From an uncultured Ruminococcus sp. (GTDB lineage: Bacteria; Bacillota; Clostridia; Oscillospirales; Ruminococcaceae): a stretch of DNA of 43,605 nt. The position numbers and the translations under genes are program-made. The stretch covers positions 1 through 43,605 of the forward strand of contig CACZFN010000014.1 in NCBI GenBank assembly GCA_902780505.1, in the 5' to 3' direction. Positions 17,957 to 26,300 of the stretch are shown one piece after another. Numbering within the stretch: position 1 is the stretch's first letter; each line of letters opens with the position of its first letter. Below the pieces are notes generated by a model that was not told the DNA's origin, made no database searches, and worked only from the letters and a program-made list of their open reading frames with translations.

Positions 17957-17984
17957 ACCCCGCAGAAGCGGGGTGTTTTCTTTT
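17957..17984 (+). terminator. Intrinsic terminator after the zinc-ribbon gene
   Basis: ACCCCGC (17957-17963), AGAA tetraloop, GCGGGGT (17968-17974), then a T-rich tract. It starts 5 bp after the stop codon. Confidence 0.9.
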
Positions 17985-18063
17985 ATTAGCGGCAATTTTT
18001 GGACTTATTAGTTACAAAAAAGCTACAAATTGTTGCAAAGACTTCACAAAATGCCCGTAATTC

Positions 18064-18092
18064 TTGACTTTAATGCATTTTATTGATATTAT
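18064..18092 (+). promoter_or_regulatory. SigA-type promoter of the PASTA pseudokinase gene
   Basis: TTGACT (18064-18069), 17-bp spacer, TATTAT (18087-18092). The ATG is at 18128, preceded by AAAGGAGG. Confidence 0.75.
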
Positions 18093-18127
18093 ATTAAAGG
18101 TAATCATGTTTTAAAGGAGGGTTTTGT

Positions 18128-20020
18128 ATGGAAAAGGCACTTCGTCTGTGTATGGGCTGTATGAACGAACTTGACGAAAACGGCGTATGCCATTACTGCA
18201 ATTATACTGATGATACTGCTTTCCTTAAATCCTACCTTGCACCGAGGACTGTGCTCGATAACAGGTATATTATAGGCAAAATGCTTTCCTATAACGGTGA
18301 AGGCGCTTCATATATATGCTTTGACTCAGTTGCAAAGGAAAAGGTCGTGTGCCGTGAATATATGCCCGATACCCTTTGCGAAAGGGAAAGGGGCAGCAAT
18401 AATATAGCGGTCAACCCCGACTGCCTTGCAAAGTATAAGACGTTTATGTCGGAATTTGTCGAAACCAATAAAGTGCTTTCGCGTATGCGCAATCTTAACC
18501 ATATGGTCACGGCGAAAGATATCTTTTCGGAGAATAATACAACATATGTTATCCTTGAATATGTTGAGGGAGTGTCGCTGAAAAAATTCCTTCAGTCAAA
18601 TACGGGTTTTTTGACATGGGAACAGGTAAAGAAGCTCTTTGTGCCCGTTTTTACAACGCTTAGTATCATTCATAATGCGGGTATCATACATAGGGGCATT
18701 TCTCCCGAAAACATAATAGTTACTATAAACGGCGAACTTAAACTGACAGGCTTTTGCATAAGCTCTATAAGAACATCAAATACAGGGCTTTCACCTGAAT
18801 TCTACTCGGGGTATGCCGCACCGGAACAGTATTCGTCACTTGACTGGCAGGGAACATGGACTGATGTATATGCAATATCCGCAGTGCTTTACAGAATACT
18901 CACGGGTACAATGCCGCTTGACGCACTCACACGTATCAATAACGATACCATGCCTGAGCCTGCAAGGATAAACCCGCAGGTCCCGCCGAGGGTTTCGGCA
19001 GTGCTTATGAAAGGTCTTGCGGTTCGCGGCGAGGAAAGGATACAGACGATAACCGAACTTGTGACTGCACTTTTTGAACAGCCTAAGTATGTTGAACACC
19101 GTAAAGGCGCAACACAGACTATCCCGATAACCAAAGGCGGCGCTGATGACAGACCGCGCCCCCGTCCGCAGCAGTCACGCGGCGCAGCGCCGGCTAAAAA
19201 ACAGCCTGAAAAGAAGATTTCTGCAAAGGCAGCTGTCGCGGGGTGTATTCTGCTTGCGGCACTTCTTGGACTTGCGCTTTTCCTGCTTTACGAAATAATT
19301 ATTGCAGATCCGAATAAACAGGACGGCGTGACGTCAAGTCAGACGGCATCCCTTACAAGCACAACAACTACAGAAAAGCTTGCTGAACCTGATGAATCCT
19401 CAAACGCTCAGAGCGAACCTTCATCACAGACATCTGACCTTGGGACCGGCGCGGTTATGGCGAATGTTGTGGGGTACAGGTATGAAAGTATCAGTGAAAA
19501 ACTTGGCTCAAGCTTTAATATTACAGCAGATTATTTCTATTCCGACGAGTATGATGTCGGTGAGATAACCGCACAGAGTATACCCGCAGGCACCGATTAT
19601 GATCCGACAGTAAGGCATGACCTTGTGCTTACGGTATGTCAGGGCTCGGAATATGCAAGGGTACCTGAGTTTGCCGGTATGACCGAGGAGGAATATGTGA
19701 AGAAACTCGGTGATATGCGCATAAAATATAACGTTGTTGAGAGTGAAAACAGCGCAGCTAAAGGTACTGTCATCAATACAAGCAAAGGCGTCGGCGAGAA
19801 GATCAATATCAAAAACGGTGAAGAACTTGTGGTCTATGTGTCAACAGGGGAGAAGGAGACCTCTATAGTAACACAGAAACCTACGGAAACGCAGACCGAA
19901 CCGCCCGTTACAACAGAGGATACTACAGAGACCGATCCCGAGCCGGTAACAGAGCCTGCGGAGGCAGATCCGCCCGATGAAAAGACTACCACTGTGGAGG
20001 TAGAGGAGAATCAGGCATGA
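18128..20020 (+). CDS. Zinc-ribbon PASTA protein with degenerate Ser/Thr kinase domain (pseudokinase)
   Basis: A 630-aa membrane protein. Parts in order: zinc ribbon (CMGC 8-11, CHYC 21-24), a kinase-fold domain (about 45-318), a Pro/basic linker, one membrane helix (about 369-392), a Ser/Thr linker, two PASTA domains (about 442-505 and 509-573) and a Thr/Pro/Glu tail. PASTA domains bind peptidoglycan fragments or lipid II in PknB/PrkC-type kinases. The kinase fold is recognisable (ILEYVEGVSL hinge, N195 of the catalytic loop, YAAPEQY as the APE motif, WTDVYAISAVLYRILTG). The catalytic residues are replaced: the VAIK lysine is Arg76 (VVCREYMP), HRD is HRG (Gly190) and DFG is GFC (208-210). 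It should therefore be inactive as a kinase and act as a receptor or scaffold. The two zinc-ribbon cysteine pairs look intact. Confidence 0.88.
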   Translation: MEKALRLCMGCMNELDENGVCHYCNYTDDTAFLKSYLAPRTVLDNRYIIGKMLSYNGEGASYICFDSVAKEKVVCREYMPDTLCERERGSNNIAVNPDCLAKYKTFMSEFVETNKVLSRMRNLNHMVTAKDIFSENNTTYVILEYVEGVSLKKFLQSNTGFLTWEQVKKLFVPVFTTLSIIHNAGIIHRGISPENIIVTINGELKLTGFCISSIRTSNTGLSPEFYSGYAAPEQYSSLDWQGTWTDVYAISAVLYRILTGTMPLDALTRINNDTMPEPARINPQVPPRVSAVLMKGLAVRGEERIQTITELVTALFEQPKYVEHRKGATQTIPITKGGADDRPRPRPQQSRGAAPAKKQPEKKISAKAAVAGCILLAALLGLALFLLYEIIIADPNKQDGVTSSQTASLTSTTTTEKLAEPDESSNAQSEPSSQTSDLGTGAVMANVVGYRYESISEKLGSSFNITADYFYSDEYDVGEITAQSIPAGTDYDPTVRHDLVLTVCQGSEYARVPEFAGMTEEEYVKKLGDMRIKYNVVESENSAAKGTVINTSKGVGEKINIKNGEELVVYVSTGEKETSIVTQKPTETQTEPPVTTEDTTETDPEPVTEPAEADPPDEKTTTVEVEENQA

Positions 20021-20058
20021 TCGCTCGAAATCGTTTAAAAAAGTGTAAATAAAACTTT

Positions 20059-20084
20059 AAAGCCCTTGACATTGTCAGGGCTTT
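20059..20084 (+). promoter_or_regulatory. Dyad overlapping the pfkA -35 element
   Basis: AAAGCCC-T-TGAC, ATT, GTCA-GGGCTTT: 11 paired bases with one bulged T, covering the TTGACA of the pfkA promoter. It is followed by ATGTTATTATT, not a clean T run, so it is a weak candidate terminator for the upstream gene and a fair candidate operator. Confidence 0.55.
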
Positions 20085-20094
20085 ATGTTATTAT
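20066..20094 (+). promoter_or_regulatory. SigA-type promoter of pfkA
   Basis: TTGACA (20066-20071), 17-bp spacer, TATTAT (20089-20094), about 70 bp before the pfkA ATG. The dyad at 20059-20084 overlaps the -35 and part of the spacer. Confidence 0.7.
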
Positions 20095-20165
20095 TATGTT
20101 TGGTGATTAACGGTTTGTAATCGTTATTATTTTCAAAGCAGATTTTCAAAGGATGGGGATTTGAT

Positions 20166-21134
20166 ATGGCAAAGAAAATAGGCATTCTTACAAGCGGCGG
20201 TGACGCGCCCGGCATGAACGCAGCTGTAAGGGCTGTAACAAGGGCGGCTATCCAGAAGGGTATCGAGGTAGTCGGTATCCAGAGAGGCTATGTAGGTCTT
20301 CTTAATAAAGAGGTCGTTGAAATGACTTCCAGAACAGTATCGGGTATCATACAGAGGGGCGGTACCTGCCTTTATACAGCAAGGTGCCCTGAATTCCGTG
20401 ATATGGAAGGCGTTTTAAAGGGTAAGGCCGTTTGTGAGGAACTTGGCGTTGAAGGTATCGTCGTTGTTGGCGGTGACGGCTCGTTCAGGGGCGCAGGTGA
20501 CCTTTCAAGCGTTGGTATACCCTGTATCGGTCTCCCTGGCACTATTGATAATGATATACAGTGCACAGAATATACTATCGGCTATGATACCGCAATGAAT
20601 ACAGCTATGGAAATGATAGATAAACTTCGTGATACTACCCAGTCGCACGACAGATGCTCTGTTGTTGAGGTAATGGGCAGAAAGGCGGGCTACATAGCAG
20701 TAAATGTTGCGATCGCTGTAGGCGCTGAGGCTGTTATAACACTTGAACGTCCCTATAACCTTGATGAAATAGCTGCAAGAATGATAAGGGCTACAAAGAT
20801 CAAGAACGGTAAGCACCACTTTATAATCGTTGTTGCTGAGGGTGTCGGGCAGACTGAGAATATCGCAAGAACACTCCAGGAAATGACTGGTATCGAATCA
20901 AGGGTGACGGTTCTTGGCCATGTGCAGAGGGGCGGTTCGCCTACACTTCGTGACAGGGTGATCGCTACACAGATGGGCTATCATGCTGTAGAACTGCTCG
21001 AACAGGGCATAGGCAACAGGATAGTTGGTCTTAAAGACGGTAAGGTGTATGATATTGATCTTCAGGAAGGTCTTGCAATGAAGAAGCCCTTTATTGATGA
21101 CAGATACGATATCTTCTACGAAACAGCTTACTGA
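20166..21134 (+). CDS. pfkA: ATP-dependent 6-phosphofructokinase
   Basis: Phosphorylates fructose 6-phosphate to fructose 1,6-bisphosphate in glycolysis. At 322 aa it has the length of bacterial PfkA. Visible motifs: TSGGDAPGMNAAVRAV (ATP loop, residues 8-23), GGDGSFRGA (Asp of the Mg/ATP site), PGTIDNDI (catalytic Asp), MGRKAGYIAV, VAEGVG and GHVQRGGSP with the substrate Arg/His region. PGTIDNDIxxT with GGDGS is typical of the ATP-using rather than PPi-using form. It is monocistronic with its own promoter; the neighbouring folT has a separate riboswitch leader. Confidence 0.96.
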   Translation: MAKKIGILTSGGDAPGMNAAVRAVTRAAIQKGIEVVGIQRGYVGLLNKEVVEMTSRTVSGIIQRGGTCLYTARCPEFRDMEGVLKGKAVCEELGVEGIVVVGGDGSFRGAGDLSSVGIPCIGLPGTIDNDIQCTEYTIGYDTAMNTAMEMIDKLRDTTQSHDRCSVVEVMGRKAGYIAVNVAIAVGAEAVITLERPYNLDEIAARMIRATKIKNGKHHFIIVVAEGVGQTENIARTLQEMTGIESRVTVLGHVQRGGSPTLRDRVIATQMGYHAVELLEQGIGNRIVGLKDGKVYDIDLQEGLAMKKPFIDDRYDIFYETAY

Positions 21135-21149
21135 TAAACAAAAACAAAA

Positions 21150-21259
21150 CAGAGTAGAGCTACGAGCGTTAAGTGCCTGACGGACGGGGAGTTGCCGACG
21201 GGACGAAAAAGTAAAGGCGCAGACCTTTACCTTTGCGGTTCGTAACTCGCATCCCGCTG
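21150..21259 (+). ncRNA. THF (tetrahydrofolate) riboswitch aptamer
   Basis: The segment begins CAGAGTAG and contains GCGTTAAGTGCC, a GGGGAGTTGCC block, GGGACGAAAA, and ends GCATCCCGCTG. These are the conserved stretches of the folate-sensing THF riboswitch as I remember it. Helix partners are visible: GAGCTACGA (21156-21164) with TCGTAACTC (21240-21248), and the side hairpin GTAAAGG/CCTTTAC (near 21211-21230). It lies 102 bp upstream of a folate-type ECF transporter gene, which is a usual target. The terminator at 21282 forms the expression platform. Confidence 0.85.
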
Positions 21260-21281
21260 AATGTATGACTAAAGCTTTTAT

Positions 21282-21326
21282 CGGCTTTGCATTTGCCTGC
21301 GGGTAAATGTAAAGCCGTTTTGCTTT
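21282..21326 (+). terminator. Riboswitch expression-platform terminator
   Basis: CGGCTTTGCATTT (21282-21294) pairs with AAATGTAAAGCCG (21305-21317), 12 of 13 bases, followed by TTTTGCTTT. The loop contains GCGGG, which can pair with CCCGC in the 3' strand of the aptamer's closing helix (21253-21257), so aptamer and terminator states could interact. folT starts 36 bp later. Confidence 0.75.
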
Positions 21327-21361
21327 CCTTATGCAAAGGCGCAAAGAAAGGAAAATGTGTA

Positions 21362-21982
21362 ATGAAAAGCTTTTTTAAGATGTTTGCTGATTCCTTCAGG
21401 GAGTTCGGAAATTTAAGATGTATCGCAGTAACGGGCGTGTTTATTGCAATTTCAATGGCGATAGAGATGTTCTCGATCGATATCGGGTATGTGAAACTCA
21501 ATTTTGCGTTCCTTGCAATTGCAGTTATCGGTATGCTGTTCGGGCCGACTGTCGGCTTTTTTGCAGGGCTTGCCTGTGACGTTGTCGGCTTTGTTGCTCA
21601 CCCGACGGGGGCTTTCCTGCCGCTGTATACTCTCGTTGCGGGCTTGCAGGGGCTTATATACGGCTGCTGCCTGTATATGAAAAACGATACACATTCCATA
21701 GTGTTAAGAAATAAACTTGACAGCACTGAACGCGATATCACACTCTTTTTAAAAGCCGTGCTCGCAAGGCTGCTTGACGTTATAGTTATAAACCTGCTTA
21801 TAAATACCAAGCTTAATCTGCACTATGGCTTTATACCTAAGGAAGCTTATTCCACAGCGATAGTTGCAAGGATAGCCAAGAATGTTATTGAACTGTGTGC
21901 GGATATCCCGCTTTTGTTTATTATCCTGCCGGCCTGCCTTGCGGCTTATAAAAGAGTTGTCAGGCAAAAAGCAAGCGCTTAA
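21362..21982 (+). CDS. folT: ECF transporter S component, folate-type
   Basis: A 206-aa integral membrane protein that would bind folate and dock onto the shared ECF energising module. Family signs: an N-terminal TGVFIAISMAIEMFSI segment, FGPTVGFFAGLACDVVGF with a nearby HPTGAFLP stretch, and a C-terminal RIAKNVIELCADIPLL. About five to six hydrophobic segments are present. I chose ATG 21362 (AAAGGA 9 nt upstream); the longer in-frame reading would start in the terminator and add 25 residues unlike the family. The THF riboswitch and terminator directly upstream support folate as substrate and suggest shut-off when folate is ample. The ECF-T and A subunits are not in the window. Confidence 0.9.
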   Translation: MKSFFKMFADSFREFGNLRCIAVTGVFIAISMAIEMFSIDIGYVKLNFAFLAIAVIGMLFGPTVGFFAGLACDVVGFVAHPTGAFLPLYTLVAGLQGLIYGCCLYMKNDTHSIVLRNKLDSTERDITLFLKAVLARLLDVIVINLLINTKLNLHYGFIPKEAYSTAIVARIAKNVIELCADIPLLFIILPACLAAYKRVVRQKASA

Positions 21983-21993
21983 TTAATAGAAAG

Positions 21994-22013
21994 TTTACAA
22001 ATCCCTTTGTAAA
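21994..22013. promoter_or_regulatory. Perfect dyad upstream of the degV promoter
   Basis: TTTACAAA, TCCC, TTTGTAAA: 8-bp arms with a 4-nt centre, 12 bp after the folT stop and 4 bp before the proposed degV -35. It is AT-rich with no T run suitable for a terminator on its own; a regulator-binding site is plausible. Confidence 0.45.
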
Positions 22014-22017
22014 AAAC

Positions 22018-22046
22018 TATACAAAAGTCTAAAAGTATGCTATAAT
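22018..22046 (+). promoter_or_regulatory. Extended -10 promoter of the degV gene
   Basis: TATACA (22018-22023), 17-bp spacer ending TGC, TATAAT (22041-22046). The palindromic element at 22067-22240 starts about 20 bp later, so the transcript would begin with that element. Confidence 0.6.
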
Positions 22047-22066
22047 ATTTTTATACACTTGTATAA

Positions 22067-22240
22067 AGGCAACACCGCACAACCACCGCCTGACGGCTTT
22101 GCACGCCATCTGCTTGCGGATTTTCCGTCATTTCACCCAAATTTACCTTGAAATACGTTAGTATTACTTCGGTAAATTCGGGCAATCTGACGAAAAATCT
22201 GACTGCGCATCTGACGCACAATGGTCGTGCGGTGTTGCCT
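22067..22240. mobile_element. MITE-like palindromic element, 174 bp
   Basis: Terminal inverted repeats AGGCAACACCGCAC and GTGCGGTGTTGCCT (14 bp, perfect) bound a sequence whose two halves are imperfect reverse complements: ACAACCA/GGTCGTG at the ends, and AAATTTACC/GGTAAATTC flanking a centre near 22155. The element could fold into one long hairpin. Taking GGCAAC...GTTGCC as the ends, TAAA flanks both sides as a possible 4-bp target duplication. There is no coding capacity. It sits in the 5' leader of the DegV gene, 23 bp before its ATG. A shortened, diverged relative is at 32140-32213. Confidence 0.75.
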
Positions 22241-22263
22241 AAATTATTTCAGGGGGTTTTACT

Positions 22264-23130
22264 ATGTCTGTTGATTATAAACTTTATTCTGATTCTACCT
22301 GTGACCTGTCGGATGAAATACTTTCGCAAATGGATGTTCACCTGTTCCAGCTGGGCTTTGAAGTTGACGGGAAGACGTACTATGGGAACGAAATGCCGCT
22401 TACAGAATTTTATAGTGCTATGCGCAGCGGCGCTATGACAAAGACAACACAGGTCTCTCCATCTGTCTACGAGGAGGAATTTGAAAAATGTATAAAGGCA
22501 GGCTTCGGCGTTTTGCATCTTGCATTTTCTTCGGGGCTGAGCGGCAGCTATAATGCGGCCTGCATAGCTATGGATAATCTGCTTGAAAAATACCCGAAAG
22601 CCCGTATTATGATAGTTGATTCGCTTTGTGCTTCTACAGGGCAGGGGCTTCTTCTTATAAAGGCTGACAGGTTAAGGCGCAGCGGCATGGGGCTTGGTGA
22701 ACTTACAGAATGGCTTGAAAACAATAAGCTTCATACCTGCCATGTGTTTACAGTTGATGACCTTGAATATTTAAGGCGCGGCGGCAGAGTTTCAAGAACT
22801 GCTGCGGTAGCGGGCTCACTGTTAAATATCAAGCCTTTACTTCATGTTGATAACGGTGGGCACCTTATCCCTCTTGGCAAGGTAAGGGGCAGGCGTCAGT
22901 CGCTTGATAAACTTATCGAAATGGTGAAGGAACGCTGCGGTAACTGGGATAACAGCGAGGTATGTATCTGTCATGGTGACAGCCTTGACGACGCAAATTA
23001 CTGTGCGGATAAGCTCAGAGAGATTTTTGGCAAGGATACGATCGTGCATATCTGCTATACAGGCTCGGTCATCGGTGCCCATTCGGGGCCGGGAACTATA
23101 GCACTGTTCTTTATGGGTGATAAAAGGTAA
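22264..23130 (+). CDS. DegV/FakB family fatty-acid-binding protein
   Basis: A 288-aa cytoplasmic protein. DegV proteins bind a fatty acid and in known cases (FakB) present it to the FakA kinase for phosphorylation and phospholipid synthesis. Hallmarks: N-terminal DSTCDLSDE, TSQPS-like TTQVSPSVYEEEF, FSSGLSGSYNAA (acyl/headgroup Ser), VDSLCASTGQG, and C-terminal GRVSRTAA and IKPLLHVD, then GxHSGPGTIALFF near the end. Length matches. RBS CAGGGGG lies 6 nt upstream of ATG 22264, immediately after the MITE-like element. No fakA gene is nearby. Confidence 0.9.
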   Translation: MSVDYKLYSDSTCDLSDEILSQMDVHLFQLGFEVDGKTYYGNEMPLTEFYSAMRSGAMTKTTQVSPSVYEEEFEKCIKAGFGVLHLAFSSGLSGSYNAACIAMDNLLEKYPKARIMIVDSLCASTGQGLLLIKADRLRRSGMGLGELTEWLENNKLHTCHVFTVDDLEYLRRGGRVSRTAAVAGSLLNIKPLLHVDNGGHLIPLGKVRGRRQSLDKLIEMVKERCGNWDNSEVCICHGDSLDDANYCADKLREIFGKDTIVHICYTGSVIGAHSGPGTIALFFMGDKR

Positions 23131-23135
23131 TACTC

Positions 23136-23159
23136 TCCCCTGCGTGAATGCGCGGGGGA
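23136..23159 (+). terminator. Hairpin after the degV gene, possible terminator
   Basis: TCCCCTGCG (23136-23144) pairs with CGCGGGGGA (23151-23159) with one G-T pair. It begins 6 bp after the stop codon, but the following TTGTGCATTGTT is a poor T tract. Confidence 0.45.
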
Positions 23160-23242
23160 TTGTGCATTGTTATAAAAATCAATGGTTGTGCTTGTCTAAT
23201 ATAACGAATTGTAATAAATTTGTAATCAGGTATAAAAAATGC

Positions 23243-23271
23243 TTGACAAAGTGATAAAAAAGTGATAGAAT
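23243..23271 (+). promoter_or_regulatory. Promoter of the large cohesin-like gene
   Basis: TTGACA (23243-23248), 17-bp spacer, TAGAAT (23266-23271). The spacer holds two direct GTGATA copies 11 bp apart (23251, 23262). A leader of about 90 nt precedes the TTG start. Confidence 0.7.
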
Positions 23272-23366
23272 ATTTTTATGAATGAATGTTAATAAAACGT
23301 TTAAATATTTTTCGGCGTGTTTTTTACATTCAGTCTTAATTTTGGAACGAAAGGGATGTATATTAA

Positions 23367-26300
23367 TTGAAGAGTTTAAAGAGAACTCTGGCAATGTGCG
23401 CCGCACTTGCTATAGTTATGACAAACAGCGGTTATATTATTGATACTGCTGCGGCTGATGAACCGACTTTTGTGGTTACTACATCTAAGTCAACAGTTGA
23501 TCCCGGTGATTATGTCACTGTTACTGTTTCGGCTGCTAATAACACAGGTCTAAATGCCTGGAAAGTTGCTCTTGAATACAGTAATACTGTATTTGATGTA
23601 CTTGAAACCGGAACATATCAGGATATTGATGATTATGATGATGACGGTAATCCTATTTATGGTGAAGACACCCATACTGGATTTAGTGATCCGGAAGGAA
23701 ATGAATATGATTTCTTCGCTAAAACCAAGTTTAAAAAAGGCTCGGCTGCCGGTCCGAATGTGGATGATAAGAATACAATGATTTCACCAATTACATTTAA
23801 CTGGCAGTACGGTAATGGTAATGCTGTAAAGTCAAATGGTGTTATGTTTGAAGTTTACCTTAAAGTCAAAGATGATGCACCGGCTGGCGAGTATGTAATA
23901 GACTTGAGCTATGACAGTGGTGATATAATTATAAATGATGCTGATAATGTTGGTCAGTCTATAGAAGTTCCTTTTAATAAGCAGTCTGCTACAATTACAG
24001 TAAACGGCGCAAAGGTAGATCCTACATCAGTTACAGCTGATTCACCTATAACTCTTACATCAAAGGGCGCTACTAAGAAGATAACTCCTACTGTTCTGCC
24101 TGCTAATGCATCTGATAAGGCGGTTGCTTATACATCATCTGATCCTAAGGTTGCTACTGTTGCTGATGACGGTACAGTAACAGCTGTTGCTGACGGTGAT
24201 GCTGTAATCACTGTATATTTAAAGAATTATCCTAAGATAAAGACAACTGTTGATGTTAAGGTAGATACAAAGGTTGCAGTTACAAGCGTATCAGCTTCAC
24301 CTGCCAAGCTTACATTTACTAATAAGACTTCACAGAAAATAACACCTACAGTTCTTCCTGAAAACGCTTCTGATAAGACTGTTACCTACACAAGCGGCGA
24401 TACAAAGGTCGCTACAGTCGATGACAATGGTAATGTAACACCTGTTGCTAACGGTACAACAACTGTCACAGTTGCTTCAAAGGCTGATCCTACAAAGAAG
24501 GCTACTGTTGATGTTGAAGTTGATCTGCCTGTTCTTCCTACAGCTATTGATGCTTCAAATATTTCATTTGCAAGCAAGGACGATGCTGCTAAGAAGATAA
24601 GCTATACAGTTACACCTGAAAATTCTGATGACAAGACTGTTTCTTTTGCAGTTAAGGATTCAAGCATTGCAACAGTTGATGATGAAGGCAATGTAACACC
24701 TAAGGGCGAAGGCACGACAACTGTTACAATAACTTCCAATGCTGATAAGAGCGTTACAAAGACTATCACAGTTTCAGTTGCTCACAAGCATAACCTTACA
24801 AAGGTGCCCGCTAAGGAAGCTACATGGAAGGAAGAAGGCAATAAGGAATACTACACCTGCGACGGCTGTGATGAATTGTTCCTTGATGCAGAAGGCACAA
24901 AGACTACTACACTTGAAGAAGTGACTATCCCTGTTAAGGAAACCAAGATCATCAAAGCTAAGGAAGCTACCTGCGAAGCAGACGGCTACACAGGCGACAG
25001 AGTTTTGGTTGAAGATGAAACAGTTGTTTGCGAAGAAGGTAAGGTCATAAATAAGCTCGGCCACGACTGGGGCGAACCTGAGTATACGTGGAACGATGAT
25101 CATACCGAGTGCACAGCTAAGAGAGTGTGCAAGAGGGATAAGACACACGAAGATGTACAGACTTCTGTTTCTGTTTCGTCTGAGGTAACAAAGCAGCCTG
25201 AATGCGAGGCAAAGGGTGAAACAACCTATACTGCTAAATTCGCAGAGGAAACAGGGATCAAGGCAACTTCTGTAACAGTTGAGGATATCAACGCTCTTGA
25301 ACATGATTATGATTATGAAAACGCTGCCTATAAATGGGTGAAGAAGAATGAAGGCGGCTATGATTACACAGCTACAGTTGATTGCAAGAACGGACCGCAC
25401 CACATAGAGGTTAAAGCTGAAGTAGAAGCAAAGACTTCCAAGGACGCTAAGTGCGGCGAACCCGGTGAGGTTACTTACACGGCTACATTCAAGGACGATA
25501 GGCTCAAGGGTGCTGAAAAGACCGAGGATACAGATGCTCTTGAACATAACTGGAGCGACTGGACTATAGTTGAGGAAGCTACCTACGAAAAGGAAGGCAT
25601 CAGGAAGAGAACCTGCTCACGCTGCAAAGAAGAAGAAGTTGAGAACTACTCCAAGATGTTAGTGGCTACAGAGGTCAAGGCTGTAGAGCCTACCTGTGAA
25701 GAACCCGGCAACATTGCTTACTATGTAAGAGATGATAACGATCCTGAATTAAACGATAAGCTCTTTAAAGATGCGCTTTGCACACAGCCTATAACACTTG
25801 AAGAAACTGTTATCAAGGCAACAGGCCATGACTATGCGATCGAGTACACTTGGAGTGAAGACAATAAGACCTGCACAGCTGTAAAGGCCTGCAAGAACGA
25901 CGAAAAGCATAATATCGTTGAAAAAGCTGAAGCTGTTGAAAAAGTTACCAAGGAAGCTACCTGTGGTGAAAAGGGCGAAAAGGTATTTGAAGTTACGTTT
26001 GAGAATGAGGAATTTGAACCTCAGACCAAGACGGTTGAGATCGACGCTCTTGAACATGACTGGAGTGAATGGAAGGTAACCAAGGAAGCTACAGTTGACG
26101 CAGAAGGCGAGGAAACAAGAACCTGTGCTGTATGCGGCGAAACTGAAACAAGGAAGATCGATAAGCTTACTCCCGAGAAGCAGAATGATCCCGAAGGCGG
26201 CAACAAACCCGAAGGCGGAAACAAACCCGAAGGCGGCAACAAACCCGAAGGCGGTAACAATCCTGAAGGCGGCAGCGAAACTCCTTCAAGCCCTGTGACC

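Noticed and set aside
22148-22438. 96-codon frame inside the MITE-like element and degV start
   Set aside because: It spans a palindromic non-coding element and then runs out of frame through degV.
24774-25547. 257-codon frame opposite the large cohesin-like gene
   Set aside because: It looks like a hydrophobic shadow of the Lys/Glu/Thr-rich repeats; no RBS or family pattern.
26190-26279. Short tandem repeat as a CRISPR array
   Set aside because: Units are contiguous, 18 bp, in frame and code for PEGGNK; there are no spacers.
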